NCBI GenBank assembly: GCA_027924645.1
Contig: BSBN01000829.1
Coordinates: 8,494,001 to 8,558,000 of the forward strand
Source: Cunninghamia lanceolata
Taxonomy: Eukaryota > Streptophyta > Pinopsida > Cupressales > Cupressaceae
Direction of reading: 5' to 3'
Length of the DNA: 64,000 bases
Shown: one piece after another, positions 20,789 to 32,073 of the stretch
How the letters are laid out: every line of letters starts with the position of its first letter
Position numbering within the stretch: the stretch's first letter is position 1
Translations under genes and position numbers: made by a program
Notes under the pieces: generated by a model
Databases searched by the model: none
Told to the model about the DNA's origin: nothing
The model's input: only the letters and a program-made list of their open reading frames with translations

Positions 20789-21811
20789 CTAATTAGTATT
20801 GGGCCCATCATTAGAGTCACCAAAATTCATGACTCTTTGGTCTTCAAGTGGATCATAAGCACAATTTGCACATTCTCTAGTGGGAGGATGTTGAGAGCAT
20901 CCATCACAGTTTGGTGTGATAGATTCAAGAGGATTTGGTTCTTTCCACAAGATGCTCATGGTCTTCAATTTGTATGGACCATAGATTCCTTGCTCCATAG
21001 CGCCACAATCAGTCATCTCCATATGATAAGTCTTGGTATGGATCCATATTGGAGTTTGTTGGGAATAAAGATGTCGAAGATTATTGCCAATTCCCCAAAA
21101 CTCGTAAAGAGTACCTACACCTTGAGGACCATACATTTGACAAACATGTCTGCTAATCAAATTTTCTTCAAGAGAGTCAAATGTTAGTTTAAATATGCAA
21201 CCAGTATAAGAGGATACATTATTGAACTGTAAACCTTCTACAGGAGGATAGGGACCTTGAAACATATCCCTAATTATTTCTTTACCCTTTTCTTCATTGA
21301 GCCAGCGTTCTGGTCTTAGTACAGAAGGATTCTTGAATTTAACTGGAAGTATAAAGTCACCACACCAATTCTATAACACATGACCAATATCAAGGTCTAT
21401 TAGCTTGGCTTCTATAGAAAATTGAAAGAAGGGTTGATCAGTCCATAAATTTCCTTAACTAAGTTGCATTTTAGCAACTATCATCTTATACCGATCTTAC
21501 AAAAAGTCATTTTCTATTTGGAAATTATGTCAATCTCTTCTAACAAACAGATTGGTACTCCATTCTATGCAACTCCATTCATACCAGCGATGTTCATGAA
21601 CATGGATAACTCTAACATGTCCTTGTGCTGGTTTTCCATCTTCAAGAGAAGTAGGACCAACAATATTTCCTTCTCTTGATAATAAATCTGCAAATATGTT
21701 TTCTTTCCCTGGTAGATGAACAACATCAAAATCAAAAGTATTTAGAAACTGTGCCTATCTAATCATCCTTCCTCAGACTACTTTATTTTTGGATTCCTTT
21801 TTGAAAAATAC
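20789..21811 (-). pseudogene. Copy B: C-terminal domain with C2C2 motif, end of polyprotein
   Basis: After RNase H the frame reads GRMIRWAQFLNTFDFDVVHL and PGKENIFADLLSRE (the RNase H tail), then about 300 residues without a recognised domain. The last 158-residue open frame (21265-20789) contains MFQGPYPPVEGLQFNN, YGPQGVGTLYEFWGIGNN, MEQGIYGPYKLKTMSILWKEP and a Cys quartet CDGCSQHPPTRECANC (CX2CX8CX2C), followed by an Asp/Asn-rich tail. The quartet could bind zinc. Most characterised Caulimoviridae polyproteins end soon after RNase H, so this extension is notable. Copy C carries the same domain, which shows it is part of the virus. Confidence 0.6.
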
Positions 21812-23164
21812 TCAAAGGTTCTGTAGATCACTTCTTAAGAGAAACCTTTTATCAGCGACAAACATCTGGAAAGCCTTTAATGTATTAATCATAGCAAGAA
21901 TTTCTTTATGAGTACTGTGATAATTAAGTTCAATGGTTTTAAAGCTTCCAATGATATACCTGACTATCTCCTCTTTGCCTTGCTTGGTTTTTTCTTTTAA
22001 AACACCTGCCCAAGCTTGATCACTAGCATCTGTTTTAATAATCTTAAAAACATCACCTGGTAATTGTAACGCAGGAAGATCAACACATTTCCTTTTAATA
22101 CAATCAATGATGGCATCATGGAATTTTGTCCATGGAGGTGGACGTTTACCAAGAAACTTATTGAGCTCAAGTCGATCCTCAGCAAGCTTACTGTACAAAC
22201 ATGAAATATAGTTAATGAATCCAAAAAACCTTTGAAGTTCTTTAAGATTAGTTATCTTGAGATTCTGAATGCGAGTGAGGATATGTGGTTGAGCCTCCAT
22301 CTTCCCCCTGGGAGAAGCTTGATGCCAAGAAAACAATGGATTATTGCGCAAAATGACTCTTACTGGGATTGACGGCAAGTCCATGTTGCTGGAAGATAGA
22401 AAGCAATTGCTGTAGGTGATTCAGATGCTACTTCATATCATAGCTAAACACAAGGATATCATCAATATAAGGCAAAATAAATTTTTCATATGGCCAGAAG
22501 ATATTATCCATCTATTGTTGAAAGATGGATGGAGCAATTTTGATACCAAAAGGGAGAACCTTCCATTCATATAGTCCTTGTGGAACTGAAAAAGTTGTCT
22601 TATAATAGTCTTCAGACTTCAATACTATTTGCCAAAATCCCTTAGATCAAATTTGGAGTAAACATTACTTCCCTGTATAGTCAGCCAGATATGATCTTTA
22701 CTTGGCAGAGGATGTTTGTTATCTTGTAGACATTCATTCAAAGGTTTGTAGTTTACTACTAACCTTTTTTCAGGAAGTTCTTGACCATTTTCATCATATT
22801 TAGACACATACATAGCATGACAGGAAAATGGAGAACTGGAGAGCTTAATAAGATCTAACTTCCATAACTCTGCTATTTCCTTTCTACATAATTCTGTTTC
22901 ATTAGAACTCATAAGGAAATAATTTGCTTTAGCCTTAGGTATAATTTCTTTACCTTCAGTATCTCTTTTGAGAGGAAGGCTGGCAACTAAATTTCTCTTG
23001 TGCTTTTTCAGATCTTTAGTCATAACTGACTCTGCAAACTCTGCTTTAAGCTGCTCTAGTGGAGATTCCAATGCTTCAATCTGTCTGGCAATCCACACTA
23101 TATTCTTCCGCTTTACTGATATGACTTGTTCAGTCTTTGTAGTGTAGGCCAAATCTTGATGCAA
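21812..23164 (-). pseudogene. Copy B: reverse transcriptase and RNase H
   Basis: RT begins with an open frame at 23164 and shows SSSPFSCHAMYVSKYDENG, RLVVNYKPLNE and VYSKFDLRDFG (motif A region). A frameshift near 22625 follows, then the catalytic YIDD at 22458-22469. RNase H (22384-21812) has TDASDQAWAGVLKEKTKQGK, ELNYHSTHKEILAM and KRFLLRSDLQ. RT and RNase H copy the terminally redundant RNA into DNA. In families with separate ORFs this part lies in the polymerase ORF; here it is continuous with the coat region. The frameshift, stops and the changed protease make it non-functional. Confidence 0.8.
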
Positions 23165-24156
23165 TCTTGGAACTAAAACTGATTATAGAGAGTAATAAAA
23201 TCTTTGTCAATGGTGATTGATTCCCAATGCTTCATTACTCTACTACCAATAACTCCGTCATAGCCATCTACTTCATAATGCACAAAGGTTAGTTCATCAA
23301 TATAACCATTGCTTAACTGAATAGGAACTTTGTAGATTAGTTTTGATTCAAACTTCCCTTTACCAAAAATAAGCTCTGTGGATCCTTCGATCCATTGATC
23401 TGCAGGGAAATAGTTGTATCTAGCAATATTCACATCTGTACTAGTATCCCATAGGAAAGCTAGAGGATACATCTTTATTCTTGGAAAATGAATCGTAATG
23501 ATTACTCCAAGACAAGTTGTAGTGGCTTTAGAGCGTTGATAGGCTCTAATTTGATGATGACTACTAATTTCAGTTTCATGGGCCATTTCTCCAAGGTAGG
23601 GAGCTATCTTTCCTACCAGATTCAGAACTGGTTCTATATATTGTCCTTCCGACTGGAGTGCTTGCTCGACCAGTGGGCTATAAGGTTTTTCTTCATAGTA
23701 AAGAGATTCTTCTCTTGCTGTGGTTTGTTGTGGGAGTTGAATAGAATCCATAAAATTGAATTGATTTATGTACTTATCCAATTCCTGAGACTTTGCCATT
23801 TCTTCAACAAGATGGATGTTTTCTTCATCATCTATCTCCGCAATCTTAGCTTGTGCTTGTTCTATCACCTTTTCAAGAAAACTTTTCCTTTGACACCACC
23901 AGAGGTGTCCGGCCATACTTCCAGCTGCAAGGGCTTCTACTAAGCTTCTTTGAGAAACTGGTGCTATAGGTTGGCTCATAACTGGTGATCTTCTGAAAGG
24001 TAATTTGGGACTTCTTGAACCAGAGGGGAATTTTGGTTCTTTCATCAAGAAATGCTTTCTTGATGTAAGCTGCTCAGGTTTTCTTGTCAGCGTTCTCCAA
24101 GTCTCTTGTCCCATATCCATTTTTTGCAATCGATCTTCAATTTGCAAAATTTTCAT
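23165..24156 (-). pseudogene. Copy B: aspartic protease region
   Basis: A 327-residue open frame. The first half corresponds to the post-zinc-knuckle linker also seen at the end of copy A (QKMDMGQETWRTLTRKPEQL, RKSFLEKVIEQAQAKIAEID). The second half carries the retropepsin core MYPLAFLWDTSTDVNIARYN with the active site reading D-T-S-T at 23437-23448 in place of D-T-G-A. It ends with a hydrophobic VDGYDGVIGSRVMKHW, in the place of the ILG box. The protease would process the polyprotein. The Gly-to-Ser change at the catalytic loop is expected to impair it. Confidence 0.7.
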
Positions 24157-25518
24157 CTATAACTTTATCCAACTCTGCTCAAGTGTCTCTTCTGAACATT
24201 CTACAAAAAAATGAATTTTCTAAATCATCTGAACTGTCAGTTGATTGTTCTTCCTCTTTCATTTGTTTTGGTTCTTTAGCAGATTTCTAGTCTTCTTCTT
24301 CTTCTTCTACCTTGGACATAACAATATCCTTAGGATCTGAAAGATAATCATTGATGAAGTCATATTCATCATTACCGTCAAGTCCTACTACTCTGGTTGA
24401 ATGGACTTTACCCTTATTTTTCTTTTTGTTCCTTTCAGGGCATTTATTTGCATAATGATCTCCTCTACAGATACAAAAAGTGTGTTTCCACTTTTTCTTA
24501 GATCCTGATCCTCATTTATCCCTTTTCCTGAAATAACCTTTTTTCTTGTGATATTTGTCTTTCTTTGAATATTTCTTTTTCTTCTTGTAAGAGGAATTTA
24601 CACATGAAAAACAAGAAGATTTTCCTTTCTCAGGAAATTGATTACTAGGCATTATTTGATAGCAAGCTGAAGAGGAAATCAACGGTTTTACTTTCTTTAA
24701 TTCCTTTCTTTTTCTAGACTCTTCACACATATCTTCATTGATTTTAGTCAAGAATTGTATGAGCTGAGGAAAGGTTAATTCCTTCATCTCAATGGCTTCA
24801 GTAACCAAATTCTCTAAAACTCTCTTATGGTAGTATTCACCTACCACATCTCCAAAACTTTTCAGAAAAGTAGTGAACATAAACTCATGGTTCTGTTCAT
24901 GGCCAGATTGATAGAAATTCTTGTACTATTCTTTATAGTACTCCTTGAAAAACTTGATATCTTTCCATTTCCCTCAAATAAACTTATTATATGTCAATTT
25001 CTCTCTTGTGTCTATCCGTCCCACAAACAGGCGAGTTAGTTGAGTACATACCTAATCTATACCTCTATTCATCAGATCATCCCTGAAAGTATCTTCTAAA
25101 TCATCCCACACATTTATGGCAATACCAGTCATAGAATTAAGAGCTTGCTTAATAACTTGGGATTCATCAACTCCTGCATTTGTGGACATGTAGTTGGTGA
25201 TCCATGCCCGCATAGCATCTATGTTCTCATATTTTCTACATCTTGAAAATGATCAAAATTGACTAAAGGTGGAGTATCTGCCTTGTAGGTCTGGATGTTC
25301 TTAAAGGGTTCAATAGGATTAGAACCATTTGGATTGGTTCCATTGCCACGTGCCATTTGGAATTTTCCTTTGGCTTTTTCCTCAGGAGTGGTATCCTTCA
25401 TTTTTCTGGTGCTGGGGTAAAAGATGTTTTCTATTACAGTTTGTTTGGGATTGACTAACAGATTAGGACCTTCATGTTGAGCCTGTAGATAACTTTTAGC
25501 ACTAGAGGGAAAATTCAA
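24157..25518 (-). pseudogene. Copy B: coat protein and zinc knuckle
   Basis: Frames 25518-25219 and 24880-24512 plus intervening frame-broken sequence. It has MARGNGTNPNGSNPIEP, AFITNY-type helices, LVTEAIEMKELTFPQLIQF, a Lys-rich run, and the knuckle region at 24440-24478 reading T-F-C-I-C-R-G-D-H-Y-A-N-K-C. The first knuckle Cys of copy A is Phe here, so the motif is damaged. An acidic stretch follows. Stops appear near 25040, 24940, 24510 and 24285, several of them at positions that are Gln or Trp in copy A. Confidence 0.7.
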
Positions 25519-26718
25519 TTGTTTAACATGATGTTGTTGTTGCTTGATTGTAACAATAGTAGACTAGACAGTCTAAGACTCTCTAGTGATGGAGTCACTT
25601 AACAGCATCTGAGATTTTGAAACAACCTAGATTTCCTTTTGTATAGTGTGCAACTGAGTTTCAATGTTTTTGATGTGCATATTATTGTTAGAAACCTGGA
25701 CTCCTAACACATGATTATCCAATTTATTTTCACTTCTAACCTTTTGCAACAATTCTGTGTGGTTTTCTGTAGCCTAATTTTTCCAGATCCACCATGCTTC
25801 AGCATGCTGCTTGAATTGATCATAAGCAACATGAAGCTCATGGATTTCTTTAGTGACTTTGGTAGTCCATTCTTCAGTGATTCTTTTCTCAAGATGCTCA
25901 AGGGTTGCAATTATGGAATGGAGATTCTCTTGAACACCAATCTGAAATTTATCATTTTTTATATTCTCTAGATCTTGCTGAATCTTTCTATCCTGAGCTA
26001 ACAGTAGGCTTTTCCTAAGACAGAGATTAGTCCAGATAAGTATTTTACTTTGACTGGAACCTTGGAGTTCTCTGACAGGAGTGACATGCAAAGGCCAAAA
26101 TTCAAATTGGTATTTCCCAAATAGATCATAATGAATAAAGTCCCTAAATGGCGAGATTGTGCCTGGGATAATACATGGACAAGTAGGTGTAGAAATTGCT
26201 TTTTCATGTGTTTCTTTTATATCTTGCTCAAGGTATGATAGAGTTTTTCTAGACATCATTCTTGCATGACTAGTTGGGGGATGGAAAACAAAAGAACATT
26301 TTTCACATTTGAACAATCCATTGTTCAACTTAGAGTACTGAGAATGAGGACAAGTTGGATACAATGAACTGGAACTAGAACTAGTACTAGCTATAGATGG
26401 AATTTTAAACAAATCATCAAAACTGTGACGAGGTTGTAATCTGATGCTTTGTGACCTAGGTAACATAGATGGAATAGGGTTATTATAATTAAAGATGCAT
26501 TCCATTCTCATTGAGGGAGTTTGTTGACTCAAAGAGAACTTAATAACAACCTGATCATCTATTTCTTGGATACTGACTCCATGAAGATGCGAAGGCTTTT
26601 GTGGAGGTGGCTGACTATCCTTATCCCATAATTCTAATGCCCATTCATTAGGTAATTGTATATCCTTATGACGAACAATCTTAGGGGCAGTTAGTTGTGT
26701 ATGTTCACTGGTGGATTT
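25519..26718 (-). pseudogene. Copy B: middle region with Cys cluster and coiled coil
   Basis: A 252-residue open frame (26532-25774) shows a Ser-rich run, then CPHSQYSKLNNGLFKCEKC (C-X14-15-C-X2-C, with a nearby His, zinc-ribbon-like) and HPPTSHARMMSRK. It then has LRKSLLLAQDRKIQQDLENI and LEHLEKRITEEWTTKVTKEI, a likely coiled coil. The segment lies between movement protein and coat protein in one continuous frame. A coiled coil at this position is compatible with a virion-associated or scaffolding role, but that is inference. Confidence 0.6.
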
Positions 26719-27515
26719 CTAGATGGTTGACAAACCTTCAACTCCTTGGGCTTTTCTAGGATTCAACATGACTAGAATGATTTTATTATAAAGCTGATAG
26801 TGTACTAGAAACACTAAGGAGTGATATATGGACATATCTTTCATAAAAAGATTCATGGTCTTAAACTGATATGTCAAGACATCATCTAAATGACCATCTT
26901 TTAAACTGAAAGTGAAATCCAACAGACAATCAATGTATAGTGATCCCTCAGACATGGAATCACATGCACAGCCTAATAGAGCATGAGACAAATGATAGAA
27001 TCTTACATCTTTAAGCATCATCATAATGATTATAGGAAGATCTTTACGGTAATGACCTGTGATGCCTATATAGACATAAGATAGATGCATAAACTGTGGA
27101 TTCTCTGGGTCTACTCTAGCTTTTTCTTGCAATTTCCCTATTTCTATTTCAGAAAATAGTTTTAGCTTGCCTTCTGAACCTCCTGTTACAGTATGTTGGA
27201 GTGTAGAAACATGACACTTTTGCCAAGACTTGTGCCCAAACCAAATTTTCAAACCTTTGGACTTATTAAACATTTAACAAGACTACTGGGTATATCTCTA
27301 TATATCTTACAAGGACTAATTTTGGGAACTTTAAATTCTTCATTAAGAAACTTATTCTGAGATAAACTATCATCTATAGTATTGCTACTGAATTTAGGCA
27401 TATTGAAAGTGGTTTCATTTTGAGAAAAGAAATTAGTGAAGCTAACCTCAGAATTACGATCCTTTGTATGGTCTTCGGGTGCCATTCCTGATCCAGAAGT
27501 AGAAACTTTGTCCAT
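26719..27515 (-). pseudogene. Copy B: movement protein domain
   Basis: It starts at the Met at 27515 (MDKVSTSGSGMAPEDH) and changes frame near 27260 into 27273-26719. It contains WFGHKSWQKCHVSTLQHT, HLSYVYIGITGHYRKDLP, LLDFTFSLKDGHLDD and LVHYQLYNKIILVMLNPRK, as in copy A. A stop occurs in the GLSTI-W context (copy A keeps the Trp). This is the N-terminal movement domain of the single polyprotein. The two copies differ at roughly a tenth of residues. Confidence 0.75.
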
Positions 27516-27880
27516 TACTACGCTTGAATTGGCACTCGAACCTACACTTGAATTACAAGATTACTGCCTTGATCTTCCCTAACAACACCACACCACGGCT
27601 AAGAACATGACTTAAAAATTAGGACTTACAATAGAAAGATTGGTTGTAAGAGCAATACAGGGAGCAATACGAAGAGCAATATAGATGGATTAAGTTTCAT
27701 CCTTATGAATGGTTATAGTTACTCAAAAACTTTAACCAAGAATAAAAAATAACTAAGAATAGCAATTGAATAACAAGTGCTCTGATACCAAATTTTATAC
27801 ACAAATAGCTGCAAGACAGAATATTGAAATTTGCATATTGATATTCAAGATAATCTTCATTACAGGAGCATAGATCATTT
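27516..27880 (-). promoter_or_regulatory. Leader and PBS of viral copy B, right end of array
   Basis: Non-coding. The tRNA-iMet PBS is at 27777-27791 (minus strand TTGGTATCAGAGCAC). Similarity to the copy A leader ends at about 27871-27880, with no promoter segment left on this side. Confidence 0.7.
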
Positions 27881-27906
27881 GGTCAAGATATTTTTAGGTG
27901 TCTACA
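27881..27906 (-). mobile_element. Outer end of the Gypsy1 5' LTR (proposed)
   Basis: The plus strand reads GATATTTTTAGGTGTCTACA, closely matching CCATTTTTAGGTGTATACA at the outer end of the 3' LTR (5290-5308). On the minus strand both start TGTANACACCTAAAAAT. It abuts the viral array, so the array split this LTR about 25 bp from its end. Confidence 0.5.
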
Positions 27907-30900
27907 GTAGGTTAGTAAAAAAGACAATGGAAATGTGATCAAATGCTCTCTTGGTAATGATAGTGAACGCAATTCTTTTAAAGTAAGTCTCGGTCTTCCT
28001 GCTGAAAACATAATTTTTGACAGGGGGAAGTATTGATTCCTCATTTTTTGGTGGTTTTGCACAACTAGGTGAATCGTGAAGATGTGATGAAGCTAATGAA
28101 AATTTGAGTTAGATTTCAATTAGTCTTCAACTCTTAATTAAGAAATTATAGAGGAACCCCAATGGATTTGGTACATTGTCTGCACCCTGAAGTTTTGTGG
28201 TCCTCATCTTGGCTACAAGAGCAATGCATCCCCAACTAGAGCCACTGGTGGAACTCCTATGTAATTTCTTTGTCCTCTGGCAAAGAACCTTTGAAATTGA
28301 CTAAGTATGAGGAGCTTAAACCTTAAACCCTTGAACTTATAAAGGATTTGCATTCTAATTTTGAAGTGACTTGTAATGGGTGGTCACCCCAGGCTTAAGT
28401 TATAACTTAATGTCCTTAGCTGCATTCATAACTGGCCCTATAAGCCTAGTGACTGACTAGTCCTGTGTGTGCAAAATATTTGCAAAGTTTCATCTGAAAG
28501 TTCCTAAGGATAAATTGATAGTAATCACGGCATCACAAGCTCTAGGTCTATCAGACATACCAGAGCTATGCTGATGTGCTAGCCGTAGATCTCCAAGATT
28601 GTGGGTCCCAAGTTTTGTCAAGCAGGTGCTTAAGTCATGTTCACTCCTTATTAGATTGCATGAGTGTGTTGTAGAGAGGTGCTATGGAATATTCCTTGCA
28701 CTATTGTGATGATATGACAATTGGAAGGTGGGACTTGGATTTGCCTTAAGAGAGCTAGTGCATAGTACATGAGCACAAAAGTCGTAATGTGGGTTTATGT
28801 CTGGCTTGTGCTGTTGTGATGAAGTGACATATGGCAAGGTTTATTTTCTTTAGCTGATCAGGCTATCATTATTGGCATTCCCTAATTGGATGTTGTCTTC
28901 TTCAATGGTTGAGGTTGATTTTCCTTCTTTTGAGGATATTTTAATCCATCCATTTGGTTTTGATCGATGGACCAAATTCAAATTGAGGACTGTACTTATA
29001 AGTGATTTGGTTGTATATTGGCATGACAAAATTCTAGATAATGATTTGATAAGAAGCACAATTCCTCACTAAATCTAGGTTCTCAGTTAGATTTTAGTAA
29101 CTAAGCCAGGCATGTACTATCTTGTGATAGTAAACTCATAGTCAAGATTTGGTAAGCCATGACTGCCTTGCACCTCCATTTCCTACTTCAAAGATTGTGA
29201 TGTGATCTCTAGATATTTCCAGATATGAATTCAAGTGTATGAAGTTTGTAGACACCTGAAATGGAGTTATGGGGGTTGTTGGAGAAAGGAGACTACTCAT
29301 GAAATAGGCCTCCTTTCAGTTTTTATAAGTAGAGGCATTTTCATGATTGCTTACAACAATTATCAGCATGAGTATTATGTAGAGTGTTTCCTTGCTAATG
29401 TTCTCTATTTCCTGAAAAGGAAACCTCTTGTTCTCTTGGTTGCAGGTCTGCTCATTCTGAATTAAGGGAGGAGAAAGAGTTGATCAAGGGATGGGAGGTA
29501 TTGGAAAAAGCAAGATATTTTGGCTTCAGTAGCCTTGTTGTTTTCACAAAATGTAGATGAATAATGTCATTATGGTGAGGAAGGGTAATGGTTGGCCATA
29601 AATGCCAATGGCATGAAGATACTTGGAAAGGATGGATCAACTGGGTGAAATTTCACTAGCCTCAGCTAAAACTAGGACCCATATAAATAGGAAGAGAGGC
29701 ATCATTCTGTTCTCTCTCCTTCCCTTTGCATGATGGCAGTCATCAAATATTAATTTGGAAGAGGGGAAGACTATTACGTTTAGGTGGCCTAGTCAGAGGT
29801 GGAAGATTTGGACTTTATGCACTAAGCCAAAGAAGTCCTTAATTAAGGGTGACATTTATAGTGTCACCTTCTTGAATGTGACCTTGATTGATTCTTTCTC
29901 TAACTAGTGGTAGTCTTCTCAATAGTTTTAGGGTACCTGATAGTTAACATCTAGAGATTAAAAGATGAGGAGTCATGTTGCCTTCATAGTAGCCTTTGAT
30001 GTGATTTTGAAAATGGTACAAAAGGAGAGATATTTGCCTTGAATTGCTAGGGGATTCCTAAGTCTTCTAGGACATTCTTGTACCCCAGAATATTGTTGTC
30101 AAAAGAGTAACGTGTCACTTAAGTATTGGTCAAAGAAGCATGTTTTCAAAATTGTCCAATTAGAAAAAGACATACAAATTCTTAAGTCACAAGTATTAAA
30201 TGCAAATGTAATAAAAAATGTAATTGAAAAACATGTGACAAAAGGGTGTAGGCTGACATTTTTTGCTCTGTTCTCCTTTATAAGGGAATTTGTAATATTG
30301 TAAAAGGGGGGATTTTAATTTTGATGTGATTCTAGGCTTTGGATACAAGATATCCACGCATCTATAGGAGAAGGTGATTGGGCTCTGGGTTGTAGAGATA
30401 TATTTTTCTTTGTAAATGAATAAATTTTTGAATGAATTATTTTTCAAGATTGAGTTATATGAAAAACACTTGCTATGTGTGTTGTCTATGATTGTCTCCT
30501 TGGATATAAGCATTTTCCTTTTGAGTGAAGTTACTAAGGGGTTTTGATCTCATCAATATATATTTTCTATATTGTATGTCTAATTTGTTGCATCTATTCA
30601 AGGAATGGATTAAATTTCTTTAGATCAAATATAAGAGGAAATGTGTTTTATCAAGGGATTAGTGAAGAAGAGTCATAGGTAATACCTTTTCTTGGACACA
30701 TTACTAAATGATGTAGTAATGCTATTGTTATTAGTCCTCTGGATATGAAGTTTTGTTGTCATAAGGAAGCATTTAAACTGTTGGGTTTGACTCTATTACC
30801 CTGATAAAGCATCGATTTGGAATCTATTTTCCCAAAGGTCCAAAAGAACACTAAATTTAAATGCAAATCATTTCAGTCTTTTATTTTATGTTTTGTTTTA

Positions 30901-31378
30901 GTTTAGGTACTGCATTTTCTCAAATTTAAACAATGAAGATAATCCAAGAATATTGCCAGTCTAGGCTTAATCTTACAAATCTTGGTGCTTATATATGAGA
31001 ACATTTATGCCTAATATAGTGAAAGACAAATCTATTTATGTTGTGATAAGGGACACCCCCTTAGGTTTGGCAAATCTTGAAGTGCAGGGGAGATAGGTGA
31101 AAATAATCTCCCAATCTGTTGGCTCAATCTCCATTAAACTTGATCATAAGAAGTGAAAAATCTTTAGAGTATGATGTGTGTAGATTTGGGAACCAACACA
31201 ATGTCTTGTGTCTTCTCTCTTTGCTTATGTCTTTGTAACCTTAGGATCCTAAGTTTGGGGGTTACTTGTAGTTCACAACTTGGGAGAATTCTTTGGTGTT
31301 CTATGCTTATGTGTTTTGTCCATCTCTTTAGTATGAGTTTGAAATTAAGTTTGTACCCACACTAAAGTGGGGGATAAA
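27907..31378. other. Unannotated degraded sequence
   Basis: No coding frame with recognisable domains is visible on either strand; short frames here look random. A TATA-like promoter motif (29681) and an AT-rich, PPT-containing stretch (30300-30430, AAAGGGGGGATT followed by an AATGAATAAAT polyadenylation-like word) suggest old retroelement 3' ends. Confidence 0.5.
29681..29735 (+). promoter_or_regulatory. TATA-like promoter motif with pyrimidine-rich start
   Basis: CATATAAATAGG is followed 25-30 nt later by CTGTTCTCTCTCCTTCCC, a pyrimidine-rich initiator-like stretch, as in plant core promoters. No ORF of note follows, so it is most likely a relic or chance. Confidence 0.25.
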
Positions 31379-32073
31379 TGTAGCATTGTAAAATGTGTAC
31401 ACTAGCATTTTACACCTAGTTTAGCTCCTAGGTTAGACAAGTATTTTGTTGCCTTTGATATAAAAGACCTATTTTAATACATTTTTAACTCTAAACGATG
31501 AATATCCTGATCCCCACAAATAAACCTGACATAATCAACTTAGGATTGGACTAAGCCCCCATTAAAAGACACTTTGTGAGGTTTGTGGTCTAAAGGTCTA
31601 GGGCACCCAAGCGCCCCGGTCCAACTTGGGATTTTTAGCCCTAAGTTGTGGTGTCATCTTGGAGCGTTCCTCTAGTTTTTATTTACCAGCCTAAAGTTAT
31701 TTTATTTTCTGAAGGTGAAAGGGAATGCATATTTAAGTGTGTATTGTAGTTTATTTTACACCTAACGAAATGCATATAAAATTGCTCTCATGTGATGTTC
31801 TATGCTCAAGGTTTCCTCATGTGTGGATTATCTTCTACTTGTGAATGCTATTGAAGTTGTTTGCAATCTTTCAAGGAAGTTTGAATCCCTCCTCATCACT
31901 CTCCATTGTTGGTGCTAAGTCTTCATCAACTAAGGTTGGACATCTTGTTGTTATTATCATCATTTATCATCATTATCTATTATATTGTTGTAGATCTGGC
32001 CTCTGCCCTACTAGGGAATGCACTCTTGGATCTTATCAATCATTGTTGTGGAGTTGGGAATAGCAACACAAGG
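31379..32073 (+). mobile_element. LTR-like block, probable Gypsy 3' or solo LTR
   Basis: It is preceded by a PPT-like CTAAAGTGGGGGATAAA and begins TGTAGCATTGTAAAATG. It contains a TATAAAA box (31459-31465) and ends near AGCAACACA at 32073. No PBS follows, so it is a 3' or solo LTR. The right edge is approximate and the family is not identified. Confidence 0.4.

Larger units (their letters stand above)
13447..27880 (-). mobile_element. Endogenous caulimovirid tandem array (copies B, C, A)
   Basis: Three consecutive stretches of the same pararetrovirus lie head-to-tail on the minus strand. Copy B (27880 to 20789) has leader, PBS and the whole polyprotein. A non-coding region (20788-20291) leads into copy C (20290 to 18193), which has only RT, RNase H and C-terminus. 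A second non-coding region (18192-17268) leads into copy A (17267 to 13447), which stops just before the protease. Combining B with the A/C non-coding region gives a unit length of about 7.7 kb, normal for the family. A and B proteins agree at about nine of ten residues by eye. No integrase is encoded, as in all Caulimoviridae, so integration was by host processes. All frames are broken. Confidence 0.85.

Noticed and set aside
23488..23943. 151-residue plus-strand open frame inside the viral protease/coat region
   Set aside because: It lies antisense to the clear minus-strand viral frame, and its Phe/Leu/Ser-rich composition is the complement of that frame.
13390..27900. Possibility that the array is a Gypsy retrotransposon
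   Set aside because: It has a movement-protein domain, repeated intergenic promoter plus PBS in place of LTRs, and no integrase. These are caulimovirid features.
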